Of a DNA stretch of 64,000 nt, positions 42,606 through 50,204 are shown piece by piece (the stretch's first letter is position 1; each line of letters opens with the position of its first letter). Source of the DNA: Bacillota bacterium (GTDB taxonomy: Bacteria > Bacillota > Bacilli > Paenibacillales > UBA4045); NCBI GenBank assembly GCA_023441055.1, contig JAEZQY010000001.1, positions 1-64,000 of the forward strand, in the 5' to 3' direction. A model generated the notes under the pieces. It had not been told where the DNA came from and did no database searches. It worked only from the letters and a program-made list of their open reading frames with translations. A program made the position numbers and the translations under genes.

Positions 42606-43348
42606 ATCATCTTCACCGTCATGCCGCCGTCAATCACCAGATTCTGTCCCGTAATGAAGGCCGACTTCGGACTTGTTAAGTAGAGACAGGCTTCAGCGAT
42701 ATCCGCGGGGACGCCGACGCGTCTGACGGGATGCTGCAGCTTGTCTTTCTCGCTATGCTGCGGGGTGCTGGCCTTGTATTGCCAATCCCGCGTCTCGATC
42801 CAGCCCGGGCTGATCGCATTCACTCGAATGCCATGCGCCCCGAGACTAACAGCCATCGCATGCGTGAGCGCCAGTAGACCGCCCTTGGAGGCGGAATAAG
42901 CCTCGGTGTCGGCTTCCGACATCAGCGCGCGCGTCGAGGCGATATTAATAATCGCGCCTCTGCCAGCGCTCATCATCTCACGCGCTGCAAGCTGGGAGCA
43001 GAGGAATGCGCCCCGCAGATTAACAGCGATTACTCGATCGAAGTCCTCCATCGCCAGCTCAGTCATCAAACCGTTGCGGCTGATTCCTGCATTGTTAATC
43101 AACACATCAATACGGCCGAATTCCTTGACCGTTACATCGATCCAGCGCCTCACTTCCGATTCGATACCTGTATCTGCGCGTATGAACAACGCCTTCCCGC
43201 CTATGCTGCGGATCCTCTTAATCACCTCGAAGCCCGCATCCTGATGAATATCCGCAATCGATACACGATAGCCAGCTTCCGCATAAGCGATAGCTAGTGC
43301 TCGGCCGATGCCCTGCGCGCCTCCGGTAATGCATACACATTCACTCAT
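42596..43348 (-). CDS. SDR-family NAD(P)-dependent oxidoreductase
   Basis: A 250-residue classical short-chain dehydrogenase. The cofactor motif is TGGAQGIGRALA and the NNAGIS motif follows. The catalytic Ser lies in INIASTRAL, and Tyr/Lys in AYSASKGGL. The acidic IADIHQD after the second strand favours NAD over NADP. The substrate is unknown; glucose/ribitol-type or 3-oxoacyl reductases are similar. I choose the ATG at 43348 (GGAGGG 8 bases upstream); the longer frame to 43468 overlaps the ykvI-like gene. Confidence 0.92.
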   Translation of the reverse strand: MSECVCITGGAQGIGRALAIAYAEAGYRVSIADIHQDAGFEVIKRIRSIGGKALFIRADTGIESEVRRWIDVTVKEFGRIDVLINNAGISRNGLMTELAMEDFDRVIAVNLRGAFLCSQLAAREMMSAGRGAIINIASTRALMSEADTEAYSASKGGLLALTHAMAVSLGAHGIRVNAISPGWIETRDWQYKASTPQHSEKDKLQHPVRRVGVPADIAEACLYLTSPKSAFITGQNLVIDGGMTVKMIYA

Positions 43349-43425
43349 CTGGCATACCCTCCGATTATTAGGCTGAATTATCCCCATTGTAGTGGAACGA
43401 ATGCCCAATTGCCACCAACATCTGA

Positions 43426-44463
43426 TTATAGCTGCGGATTGCGCTTCATGATCAGCATCCAGAGCCAACCTAGACTGATCATTCCTAATGTCGGGTACAG
43501 CGTGGATAACAGTGTGCGGAAGCCGAATTGGCTGATGGAATAACAGAAGGCAAGCAAGATTAAGGTCAGAATCTCTGGCTTGATCCGAATATGCTGTTGA
43601 ACCTGAAGGGTCATGCCATAAATATTGGCGATCAGTGTGGTGAAGATCTCAGCGAAAATCAACATGATGAAGAGCATGCTGATGATGGGTCCCAGCGAGG
43701 AGATAATGTGGCCCATCGGGATATTGTGCTGTGCAATTCCCGGCATATGAGCGGACAGCGAGATATGGCACGCGAGCAACATGATCGTTATGCCGATGCC
43801 GCCTAAGAGGCCGCCTAAACGGATTGCGCGCGTACTGTCTGCTGATGCGCCGAGCGGGACGAGCACAGACTGAGCCAGCGCAAGATTGAACGCGGTATAG
43901 ACGAATGGCGATAGGATCACGCGCCACATGGGCCGGGATGTCTCGAGTGAGAGGAAGTGGTCGCTGCTGGGCAGCTGAAGGGTTGAGAAGAGAATAATCA
44001 GCATGAACAGCAGCATGAGGGGAACGACAATCGTATTCACCGCCTTAATGCCATTCATGCCATTGCTGTTAACAATGAAGACGAGTAATGCCGTCCAGAG
44101 GAGCCCGCTCTGGTACGACAGATTAAAGTGGTCATGGAACACAGCGCCAGCACCGGCAAGCATGACTGCCGTGATGGTCAGCAGCAATACGAAGATTAGC
44201 ACACTGATCCAGCGGCCTGCTGTTGCTCCGAATAGATGGGCGTTCAGATCCTCATAGGAATTCGCGCGGAGCTGCTTGGAGATCAACATGATGCGGGTGC
44301 CGAGCCATAGGAATAAGAAGGAGGAGAGCAGGATGGTCAGCACGGCCCATTGACCGTACAAGGTGAAGAACTGCAGAATTTCTTGTCCGGTTGCGAAGCC
44401 CGCGCCTACGACAGTCCCAATATAAGTGAAGCAGATGAGCAGCGCCTTGCCCCATATTCGCAT
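43426..44463 (-). CDS. YkvI-family membrane carrier
   Basis: A 345-residue integral membrane protein with about ten hydrophobic segments. It starts WGKALLICFTYIGTVVGAGFATGQEILQFF, which is the conserved first helix with an unwound glycine-rich stretch seen in the LeuT-fold superfamily and in YkvI proteins. The substrate is unknown; amino acid or amine transport is plausible from the fold only. The gene lies about 80 bases before the SDR gene on the same strand and may share a transcript. Confidence 0.85.
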   Translation of the reverse strand: MRIWGKALLICFTYIGTVVGAGFATGQEILQFFTLYGQWAVLTILLSSFLFLWLGTRIMLISKQLRANSYEDLNAHLFGATAGRWISVLIFVLLLTITAVMLAGAGAVFHDHFNLSYQSGLLWTALLVFIVNSNGMNGIKAVNTIVVPLMLLFMLIILFSTLQLPSSDHFLSLETSRPMWRVILSPFVYTAFNLALAQSVLVPLGASADSTRAIRLGGLLGGIGITIMLLACHISLSAHMPGIAQHNIPMGHIISSLGPIISMLFIMLIFAEIFTTLIANIYGMTLQVQQHIRIKPEILTLILLAFCYSISQFGFRTLLSTLYPTLGMISLGWLWMLIMKRNPQL

Positions 44464-44542
44464 GTTGCGATATCCCTCGCTTTCATACCAGTGAATAGTA
44501 CAAGGTATGACTAGAGGCGGCCAAGCATGCCTTTATGCGCCC

Positions 44543-44580
44543 AAAAAAAACAAGCGTCTTCGCTGGGACGAGGACGCTTG
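44543..44580 (-). terminator. terminator of the lipoprotein gene
   Basis: Stem CAAGCGTC/GACGCTTG with an inner CG pairing, followed on the minus strand by eight T. Confidence 0.9.
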
Positions 44581-44606
44581 ATCCTATGAAATTTATAATC
44601 ACCTGA

Positions 44607-45344
44607 TTAAGACTCGAATAGTTTTACAGAGATTACAGTGTTGGTATTCGGGTCGAGATCACACTTCAGGGTGAGGTTGTTCTTCTCGTAGATCATGACA
44701 TAATCATTGAGTGAATCGGCTGAGCCAAGCGCTTTCTGGGCTTGATCAACAGTCTGACCGATCTGGAAGCTGTTCAATCCCGGCTTGATTCTCTCAGAGG
44801 TTACCTCTATGAATTCGATCGTATTGCTGGCATTAATCCCGAAGTAGAATCCAGGATATACCAGTATATTCAACATGTCCGCTCCATCCTTCATCGATGT
44901 GATCGATAACGGTTGGCCGAATCTGGCAATGATTAATTCGGCTGAATCATTGATGGTAAATCCCATTAAAGTCAGCTGAGCATGATCGAATGGTTCGGTT
45001 ACATCGTAATCGATCAGCTTGGCGGGCTCCTTCTTCTCTGGAGAAGCTTCTACGCCTTCGGGATTAAGCCATTGATCAATCTCATCATTCGCATGATCTG
45101 TCGGCGAAGCGATCACGAGATCCTTCTTGCCTGCATCCTCTATGACTTCAGATTCGTCTGTACCACTGCCCTCAGCCGGGGAGGTCACAGCCGGTTCTTG
45201 AGATTGAATGGTAGGAGCTGGCTGGTTGGGCGTATGGGTTGAATTAGCCGATTGATTGGCCGATGAACAGCCGGCTGCGAATAGGATAAGCGCAATCAGG
45301 ATGAAACCTGCGATGCGGTATGACTTGGTGTGAAACATTGACAA
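44607..45344 (-). CDS. lipoprotein, function unknown
   Basis: A 245-residue exported lipoprotein: hydrophobic signal (about 11-24) with lipobox FAAGC (Cys about 26), then a Ser/Thr/Asn/Pro-rich linker to about residue 95. The folded C-terminal domain contains ITSMKDGADMLNILVYPGFYFGINAS and a VDQAQKALG helix, resembling small DUF4309-like domains, but I cannot assign a family firmly. TTG 45344 or ATG 45338 are possible starts; GAGGGAG is spaced better for the TTG. It follows a small gene without a gap. Confidence 0.8.
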   Translation of the reverse strand: MSMFHTKSYRIAGFILIALILFAAGCSSANQSANSTHTPNQPAPTIQSQEPAVTSPAEGSGTDESEVIEDAGKKDLVIASPTDHANDEIDQWLNPEGVEASPEKKEPAKLIDYDVTEPFDHAQLTLMGFTINDSAELIIARFGQPLSITSMKDGADMLNILVYPGFYFGINASNTIEFIEVTSERIKPGLNSFQIGQTVDQAQKALGSADSLNDYVMIYEKNNLTLKCDLDPNTNTVISVKLFES

Positions 45345-45536
45345 TCACGCTCCCTCGGCTAGATTAACATAGTATGATAGCTGCGCTAGCAACACTCCAT
45401 ATCTTACTCCTGCGGATGGATGGACTTCAAAGCCGTATTTATCGAGAATTTGGTCAATTTCCGCTGGATTCTGATCATGATAACGTATACAAAGGGTCAC
45501 TATCTCTGTCGGATGAATTGTTTTATAACTTCTCAT
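45345..45536 (-). CDS. small protein directly upstream of the lipoprotein gene
   Basis: A 63-residue soluble ORF (internal segment IDQILDKYGFEVHPSAGV) whose TGA stop abuts the lipoprotein start (TGATTG). This suggests translational coupling. The ribosome site before its ATG is weak, so a later start is possible. I do not recognise a family; moderate doubt remains that it is expressed. Confidence 0.5.
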   Translation of the reverse strand: MRSYKTIHPTEIVTLCIRYHDQNPAEIDQILDKYGFEVHPSAGVRYGVLLAQLSYYVNLAEGA

Positions 45537-45664
45537 AGATATAGACGTTTCTCAGGCAGGAATGTTGCAGTTTTAGGCGAAAATACTACAAAAGAACCTG
45601 ATCATGCTTGAAACCTGAGACCAGAGTATGATAAGTTATCGAAAAAAAGGTTGAGGAGCTGCCT

Positions 45665-46237
45665 ATGCAACAGTTAAAGCAAGCCATCTTACGCGATTCC
45701 GTCATCCTGTCCGATTCCGTCATTACGCTGGACGCCGTGCTGAACCAGCAGGTTGATCCTGCGTTAATCATGGAGGTCGGACGGGTATTTGCGCAGTTGT
45801 ATGAACACGATGGTGTCAGCAAGGTGGTTACGATCGAGTCGTCCGGAATTTCGATTGCCTTCGCAACCGCCTATCATCTTGGCGTGCCGCTCGTGTTCGC
45901 TCGTCGGAAGAAGACGATTGTATCCGATCCGAATACGTACACAGAGCGCGTGCCTTCCTTCACGCAAGGCATCGTGAGCGACTTGTGGATTGCGCACAGC
46001 TTCCTGTCGGAGTCCGATCGCATTCTCTTGATCGATGATATTATCGCTAATGGCGATGCCGTGCGCGGCATGATACGCATTGTGGAGCGCTCTGGCGCAA
46101 CGCTGGTCGGCCTGGGCATCGCCGTTGAGAAGTGCTTCCAAGCTGGCGCGCGCACGATCCGCGAGCAGGGATATCGGCTGGAATCGCTGGCGAAGATCAG
46201 TTCGCTAGCTGACGGCAAGGTCACCTTCGAATCTTGA
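45665..46237 (+). CDS. xpt: xanthine phosphoribosyltransferase
   Basis: Xpt salvages xanthine to XMP with PRPP. The 190-residue protein has the type I PRTase PRPP loop ILLIDDIIANGDAVRGM, KVVTIESSGIS and the hood region FARRKKTIVSD typical of Xpt. The start follows GTTGAGGAGCTGCCT. In B. subtilis xpt-pbuX follow a purine riboswitch; here neither pbuX nor the riboswitch core was seen in the 128 bases upstream. Confidence 0.95.
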   Translation: MQQLKQAILRDSVILSDSVITLDAVLNQQVDPALIMEVGRVFAQLYEHDGVSKVVTIESSGISIAFATAYHLGVPLVFARRKKTIVSDPNTYTERVPSFTQGIVSDLWIAHSFLSESDRILLIDDIIANGDAVRGMIRIVERSGATLVGLGIAVEKCFQAGARTIREQGYRLESLAKISSLADGKVTFES

Positions 46238-46327
46238 TTTTCCGGTCAAGTTGGAACCATTACCCTTTGCAGACGCAATAGAAATTCTATATAATAGTGG
46301 ATAAGTGAATGAGGGGAGGGTTAAACT

Positions 46328-46654
46328 ATGGGGAATAAAGCCGGAACAGAAGCGTTTTTCATGGAGAAGCTGGCCGATGCGAAAACCCACTTCGAACGTG
46401 CGCTCGATTGCAAGCATACGGAGTTCGATGATTTGTATCCCTATATGATCGAACATCCTCAATTTTTCTGGTACAAACGCTATGTAGCTTGGTCAGAACT
46501 ATTGACATTGGTGAAGCTATGCGAGGAATTGAACTATGAATGGACAGCTGAGTTCGCACAGCATCAAGTTCAGTATATTCAATCTCGTGTCATGTCTGGC
46601 ACAGTGCTGGATTATTGGTATGAGACGAATGATTCCAAGGAGCATGTCGGTTAA
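46328..46654 (+). CDS. conserved hypothetical protein
   Basis: A 108-residue soluble protein, helical and rich in aromatic residues (DDLYPYMIEHPQFFWYKRYV), with a strong ribosome site GAGGGGAGGG before the ATG and a terminator after it. It has no signal peptide or membrane segment. I do not recognise a function. Confidence 0.75.
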   Translation: MGNKAGTEAFFMEKLADAKTHFERALDCKHTEFDDLYPYMIEHPQFFWYKRYVAWSELLTLVKLCEELNYEWTAEFAQHQVQYIQSRVMSGTVLDYWYETNDSKEHVG

Positions 46655-46679
46655 GCCAGTCTAGAATCAGTGGCAACAG

Positions 46680-46717
46680 GAGCTAAGACGGCTGATTGAG
46701 CGTCTTGGCTCTTTATT
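46680..46717 (+). terminator. terminator
   Basis: 11-bp stem GAGCTAAGACG/CGTCTTGGCTC (one mismatch) followed by TTTATTTT. Confidence 0.85.
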
Positions 46718-46746
46718 TTATATAGTGGAATAGGGGTTGTACGGGC

Positions 46747-46959
46747 GTGCTATCAGATGAACAATTAAATGCGTATCGGTTGAATGCTGTGAAGGTGCGC
46801 GTCATTCGCGACAATGTTGAGGCTAATGATGTGCGCGGGATTGTGGTGGCGTGGAATGAGACGGAGCTGATCATACGCAAGCAGAATCGCAATGTGGTGA
46901 AGCTGCCGAGAACCTATATGGTTATTCCCATGGATCAGCCGCGTCCGGAGATTCTGTAG
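46747..46959 (+). CDS. small beta-rich hypothetical protein
   Basis: A 70-residue soluble protein with alternating hydrophobic strands (VRGIVVAWNETELIIRKQN, VVKLPRTYMVIPM), suggestive of a small SH3- or KOW-like barrel. It starts at GTG with AGGGG upstream at a longer than usual distance. Function unknown. Confidence 0.7.
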   Translation: MLSDEQLNAYRLNAVKVRVIRDNVEANDVRGIVVAWNETELIIRKQNRNVVKLPRTYMVIPMDQPRPEIL

Positions 46960-47004
46960 AATCTGGCAGGTTATGGCGCTGTGCAAAATAAAACCGAATT
47001 TCGT

Positions 47005-47033
47005 TTGACATCGTAATTTGGGCATGCTATATT
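47005..47033 (+). promoter_or_regulatory. tRNA-Leu promoter
   Basis: Perfect TTGACA (47005) and TATATT (47028) with a 17-base spacer, about 30 bases before the tRNA. Confidence 0.85.
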
Positions 47034-47064
47034 ATTTCTTGTCGCCAAAAGAAATACAAGATAT

Positions 47065-47148
47065 GCGGTCGTGGCGGAATTGGCAGACGCGCTGGATTCA
47101 GGTTCCAGTGGTGGCGACATCGTGGAGGTTCGAGTCCTCTCGACCGCA
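47065..47148 (+). tRNA. tRNA-Leu (anticodon CAG)
   Basis: Acceptor stem GCGGTCG pairs with CGACCGC, and A is the discriminator. The D-arm holds GGAATTGGCAGAC. The anticodon stem CTGGA/TCCAG has the loop TTCAGGT, giving CAG. A long variable arm marks a class II tRNA, and the T-arm GGAGG-TTCGAGT-CCTCT is standard. CCA is not encoded. It has its own promoter and terminator. Confidence 0.97.
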
Positions 47149-47168
47149 TTAAATTAATTAAGAAAATG

Positions 47169-47207
47169 CTCTTTAATTGTCCTTGTGACGGTTAAGGAGC
47201 TTTTTTG
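47169..47207 (+). terminator. tRNA-Leu terminator
   Basis: Stem GCTCTTTAA/TTAAGGAGC (one mismatch) followed by six T. Confidence 0.9.
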
Positions 47208-47275
47208 CGTGATTGGGAATTTGTTAAGGGGTGCTAAGCAATAATTCGTGAGCGAATGCTCCGGCCTCTCCATCC

Positions 47276-47878
47276 TCAGTCCAGCATGTCTGGCGGTATG
47301 GGCAAGCTTTGTACAACTTCGTTCATGCTGAACGAAACGCAAGGAACCGTCTGAGAACGAATCACTTCGTCTTCGGCATATACTTGAGCCAGCTCGTAAT
47401 GATCGCCGCTCAGCACGTGTTGTTCCAACGTGAAGTTGGTGAGACCGACTATCCAATATTCGGGTACGCCGTACTTCGCATAGGCGATGCGTTTATCTAC
47501 CTTGTCTCGTCTGCGCGAATGCTCGGACGTAACCTCCACTACGATATCAGGAGAGCTGTTAATACCTCTTCGGCTGATGATCGATATTCTACTGCGATGA
47601 ATCATGACCAGATCCGGTTGCCGAACTTCCGTGTCGGACAGGATGACGTCAAGCGGAGATGAAAAAATAATGAATTCGTTGCGGCAACTGGCATTAAGAA
47701 GATACTGCAATTCATAGGTAATGGATTGGTGCTTCGGTGTAGGCGCGGGACTCATCAGCTCTAGGACGCCGTCGGAAATCTCGTAGCGATTGCCGTCATC
47801 GACCATATTGGCATACATGTCGTAAGTCACTGGCGACTCCTTGATAACCTCTTCGTACGTTCTCATTCTCTTGCCCAT
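47276..47878 (-). CDS. Uma2-family (DUF820) putative restriction endonuclease fold protein
   Basis: A protein of about 200 residues with the Uma2/DUF820 PD-(D/E)XK pattern: YEISDGVLELMSPAPTPKHQ, then EVRQPDLVMI with the core Asp, then SPDIVVEVTS with the E-x-hydrophobic motif, then DKRIAYAKYGVPEYWIV. Catalytic residues are present, but the role of this family is not established. It is multi-copy in cyanobacteria and scattered in Firmicutes. Start ATG 47878 or TTG 47884 (AGGGGAG upstream). It stands alone, with a terminator upstream. Confidence 0.85.
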   Translation of the reverse strand: MGKRMRTYEEVIKESPVTYDMYANMVDDGNRYEISDGVLELMSPAPTPKHQSITYELQYLLNASCRNEFIIFSSPLDVILSDTEVRQPDLVMIHRSRISIISRRGINSSPDIVVEVTSEHSRRRDKVDKRIAYAKYGVPEYWIVGLTNFTLEQHVLSGDHYELAQVYAEDEVIRSQTVPCVSFSMNEVVQSLPIPPDMLD

Positions 47879-47900
47879 ACTCAAGTACTCTCCCCTCGTT

Positions 47901-47957
47901 AAAATAAATAGCACCCCGACAAAGAAACACGTCGTGTGTTTAACTTTGCGAGGTGCT
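47901..47957 (-). terminator. terminator of the flavodoxin-like gene
   Basis: Stem AGCACC/GGTGCT extended by CAAAG/CTTTG and an inner ACACG/CGTGT pairing, then TATTTATTTT on the minus strand. Confidence 0.8.
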
Positions 47958-48021
47958 TCCCCGACAACTAATTACTGCAATTATGATTGAATTTCTACGA
48001 TTTGTCAATTTTACGCTTGTC

Positions 48022-48603
48022 TCAGGCCAAGCTTCGCCCGAGTTGCCTCGCCTTGTCCAGCCATCTGCTTCGCTGCTGATCGGTTGCATTCTTGATAGGA
48101 CCAATCTCTGTAATCCGAACGGGCGTAATACCGCAGAATTGCAGGATATTGCGCTTCATCATGATATGGCCAGCTTGTCTATATCGTAGCCAATTGTACC
48201 AAGCGGGTGTGTCGGTGGTGATAATTAGATGCGCCGATTTGCCGGTAAGCAGCTTATCCCATAGCACGGAATCTGGCCGGTACTTGAAGGCGAATCCCGG
48301 GAGTAGGATTCGATCGAAGAAGCCCTTCAGAATTGCGGGCATTGACCCCCACCATGTCGGATAGACGATGACCAGATGATCCGCCCATTGGATGAGTTCT
48401 TGCGCTTGGATCAGATCCGGTTCAAGGCTCGTTCTCTGGCGGTAACCGTGCTGCAGATTTGGGTTGAAGCTCAGCTTGCTTAGTTCGATCGTTCGAAGTT
48501 CGACGCTATTCGCTGAGGCGCTGTCGCGGTATGCCTCGAATAAGGCGCTGCAATAGCTTAGTGAATCCGGGTGCCCGTTGATCATGAGTATACGTGCATG
48601 CAT
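48022..48603 (-). CDS. NAD(P)H-dependent oxidoreductase, flavodoxin-like fold
   Basis: A 193-residue flavin reductase of the NQO/KefF/YwrO type. The phosphate-binding loop region is ILMINGHPDSLSYCSALFEAY, then the NPNLQHGYRQR segment, and YPTWWGSMPAILKGFFDRILLPGFAF, which is characteristic of the family. It probably reduces quinones or similar electrophiles. The ATG at 48603 has AAGGAGC upstream. It is divergent from an AraC regulator that may control it. Confidence 0.9.
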   Translation of the reverse strand: MHARILMINGHPDSLSYCSALFEAYRDSASANSVELRTIELSKLSFNPNLQHGYRQRTSLEPDLIQAQELIQWADHLVIVYPTWWGSMPAILKGFFDRILLPGFAFKYRPDSVLWDKLLTGKSAHLIITTDTPAWYNWLRYRQAGHIMMKRNILQFCGITPVRITEIGPIKNATDQQRSRWLDKARQLGRSLA

Positions 48604-48731
48604 GACATACCAGCTCCTTGCTAAGATATATTTATGTGTGAGACTATGATTATCATAGAGGCTATTGGTCATAAATGGAATGCGCCATGGCGCAAGTTGA
48701 GATGATCATTCACGCAAAGGATGTGTCTGGT

Positions 48732-49736
48732 ATGGAAAGTCACAAAGTTGCTATCTCTATGGTCTACCCGATCATGAAAACCATTGTACATAAGGGGTTC
48801 GACAGGCAGGCGTATTGTCAATTCGCTGGCTTCGATGACCGTCTACTGCAAGATGCCGAGGCTCGTATTGGTGGTGATGAGCTGGAACACCTGATGCAGG
48901 CAGCCGCGGTGTTCACCGGAGATGAGTATTATGGCTTGCATCAGGGACAGATTGTCGAGATTGAGGATATGGGGGTACTGGGCTATGTGATGATGCATTC
49001 GGGCAATGTGGGTCAGGCATTGGCAGCCTATCAACGCTATAATGCCATTCTATCGAGTCAGTTTAATCTGGATTGGGAAGTGCGAGGCAGCGAGTTGCAC
49101 ATTCGACTGTTCTTGCTGCCTTCCGGTCAATTGTCCCGACACTGTGCCGAGGATATGACAAGCACGCTCTACCGGTTAATTACCAGATTCACGAGTCGAC
49201 CGATTCCGCTGCATGGTATAGCGTTCGCTCATGCTGCGCCGGAAGACATGAAGCCTTATCAACAGTTATTCGGCATTGTGCCTGAGTTCGACGCCGATGA
49301 CCATGTGCTGCGCTTGCATAAGGATGTGCTGGACTACCCGATCTTGTATGCCAACTCCAAGCTGCGGGAGGTATTCGAAGCGATTGCGAATGAGTCGTTG
49401 AACGAGCTGATCGATCAAGAGTCGTTCTCCAGTCAGGTGCTGCTCTGGATGAAGAAGCTGCCGACTACATTTCCCAGCTTGCAGCTTACAGCTGAAGCCT
49501 TCCATATGAGCGCGAGAACGCTGCAGCACAGACTGAAGCAAGAAGAAACTTCGTTCAATGATCTGTGCGCGCTTGTGCGCAAGGAGATGGCGATGCGTTA
49601 CCTGGATAAGACAGACTATTCGATAGGAGATATCGCATATGCGCTTCATTATTCTGAGCCAAGCGCCTTCCAGAATGCATTCAAGAAGTGGACAGGCGTA
49701 ACACCGGGTCAATATCGGATTCAAGTGAGGAGCTAG
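48732..49736 (+). CDS. AraC-family transcriptional regulator
   Basis: A 334-residue regulator with an N-terminal ligand domain of the arabinose-binding/OruR type (about 1-220) and a C-terminal double HTH (about 230-334). The HTH includes FHMSARTLQHRLKQEETSFNDL and IGDIAYALHYSEPSAFQNAFKKWTGVTPGQYR. I prefer ATG 48732 (AAAGGATG upstream) to ATG 48675, which has no ribosome site. The divergent flavodoxin-like gene is the likely target. Confidence 0.88.
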   Translation: MESHKVAISMVYPIMKTIVHKGFDRQAYCQFAGFDDRLLQDAEARIGGDELEHLMQAAAVFTGDEYYGLHQGQIVEIEDMGVLGYVMMHSGNVGQALAAYQRYNAILSSQFNLDWEVRGSELHIRLFLLPSGQLSRHCAEDMTSTLYRLITRFTSRPIPLHGIAFAHAAPEDMKPYQQLFGIVPEFDADDHVLRLHKDVLDYPILYANSKLREVFEAIANESLNELIDQESFSSQVLLWMKKLPTTFPSLQLTAEAFHMSARTLQHRLKQEETSFNDLCALVRKEMAMRYLDKTDYSIGDIAYALHYSEPSAFQNAFKKWTGVTPGQYRIQVRS

Positions 49737-49750
49737 GCACATCGCCTATT

Positions 49751-49815
49751 ATTCAAATATCCATTTGATTGAAACCTCTAAGATGCGTATACTATAATCA
49801 AACGGATATTTGAAT
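49751..49815. promoter_or_regulatory. cad promoter with two inverted operator copies
   Basis: A 20-bp element (49751-49770, ATTCAAATATCCATTTGATT) recurs inverted at 49796-49815 with 19 of 20 bases matching. Each copy has its own TCAAA(T/C)...(A)TTTGA dyad as in ArsR/SmtB-type operators. Between and overlapping them lies a promoter, TTGAAA (49769) and TATAAT (49793), spacer 18. Thus one repressor site overlaps -35 and the other overlaps -10. Confidence 0.8.
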
Positions 49816-49829
49816 GTTGAGGTGGAGAC

Positions 49830-50204
49830 ATGCGTACGAAAGAGAACGATTCATGCGATATTTATTGTTATGACGAGCCTAAGGTACGTCGGGTGCGAGG
49901 TGCTCTCGCACAAGAAAATATAACAGCGATGGCTGGTATGATGAAGGCGCTCTCGGATGAGACACGAATGAAGATTGCCTTCTCTCTCTGCCAGGAGGAA
50001 GAGCTCTGTGTGTGCGATGCAGCCAATATCATTGGTTCCTCTGTGGCGACAGCCTCCCATCATCTTCGTATACTGCGGCAGCTCGGATTAGCCAAGCACC
50101 GCAAGGAAGGCAAGCTAGTGTTCTATTCCTTGGAGGATGACCATGTTCGTCAGTTGATTCAGATGGCATCCTCCCATGCAAGGGAGCTGATGATCCGTGC
50201 ATAA
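49830..50204 (+). CDS. cadC: ArsR/SmtB-family metal-sensing repressor, CadC-like
   Basis: A 124-residue winged-helix repressor. The DNA-recognition helix is in IGSSVATASHHLRILRQLGL. The alpha3 metal site ELCVCD and an N-terminal CDIYCYDE segment provide the cysteines of the thiolate site that senses Cd(II), Pb(II) or Zn(II) in CadC proteins. The ATG follows TTGAGGTGGAGAC. It overlaps cadA by 8 bases. It presumably binds the twin operators upstream and releases on metal binding. Confidence 0.92.
   Translation: MRTKENDSCDIYCYDEPKVRRVRGALAQENITAMAGMMKALSDETRMKIAFSLCQEEELCVCDAANIIGSSVATASHHLRILRQLGLAKHRKEGKLVFYSLEDDHVRQLIQMASSHARELMIRA

Noticed and set aside
45537..45664. A purine riboswitch before xpt.
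   Set aside because: The conserved loop sequences of the guanine/adenine aptamer are not found; only an ordinary spacer with a ribosome site is present.
47276..47878. A restriction-modification or defence locus around the Uma2 protein.
   Set aside because: No methyltransferase, helicase or other defence gene is adjacent; neighbours are a tRNA and a reductase.
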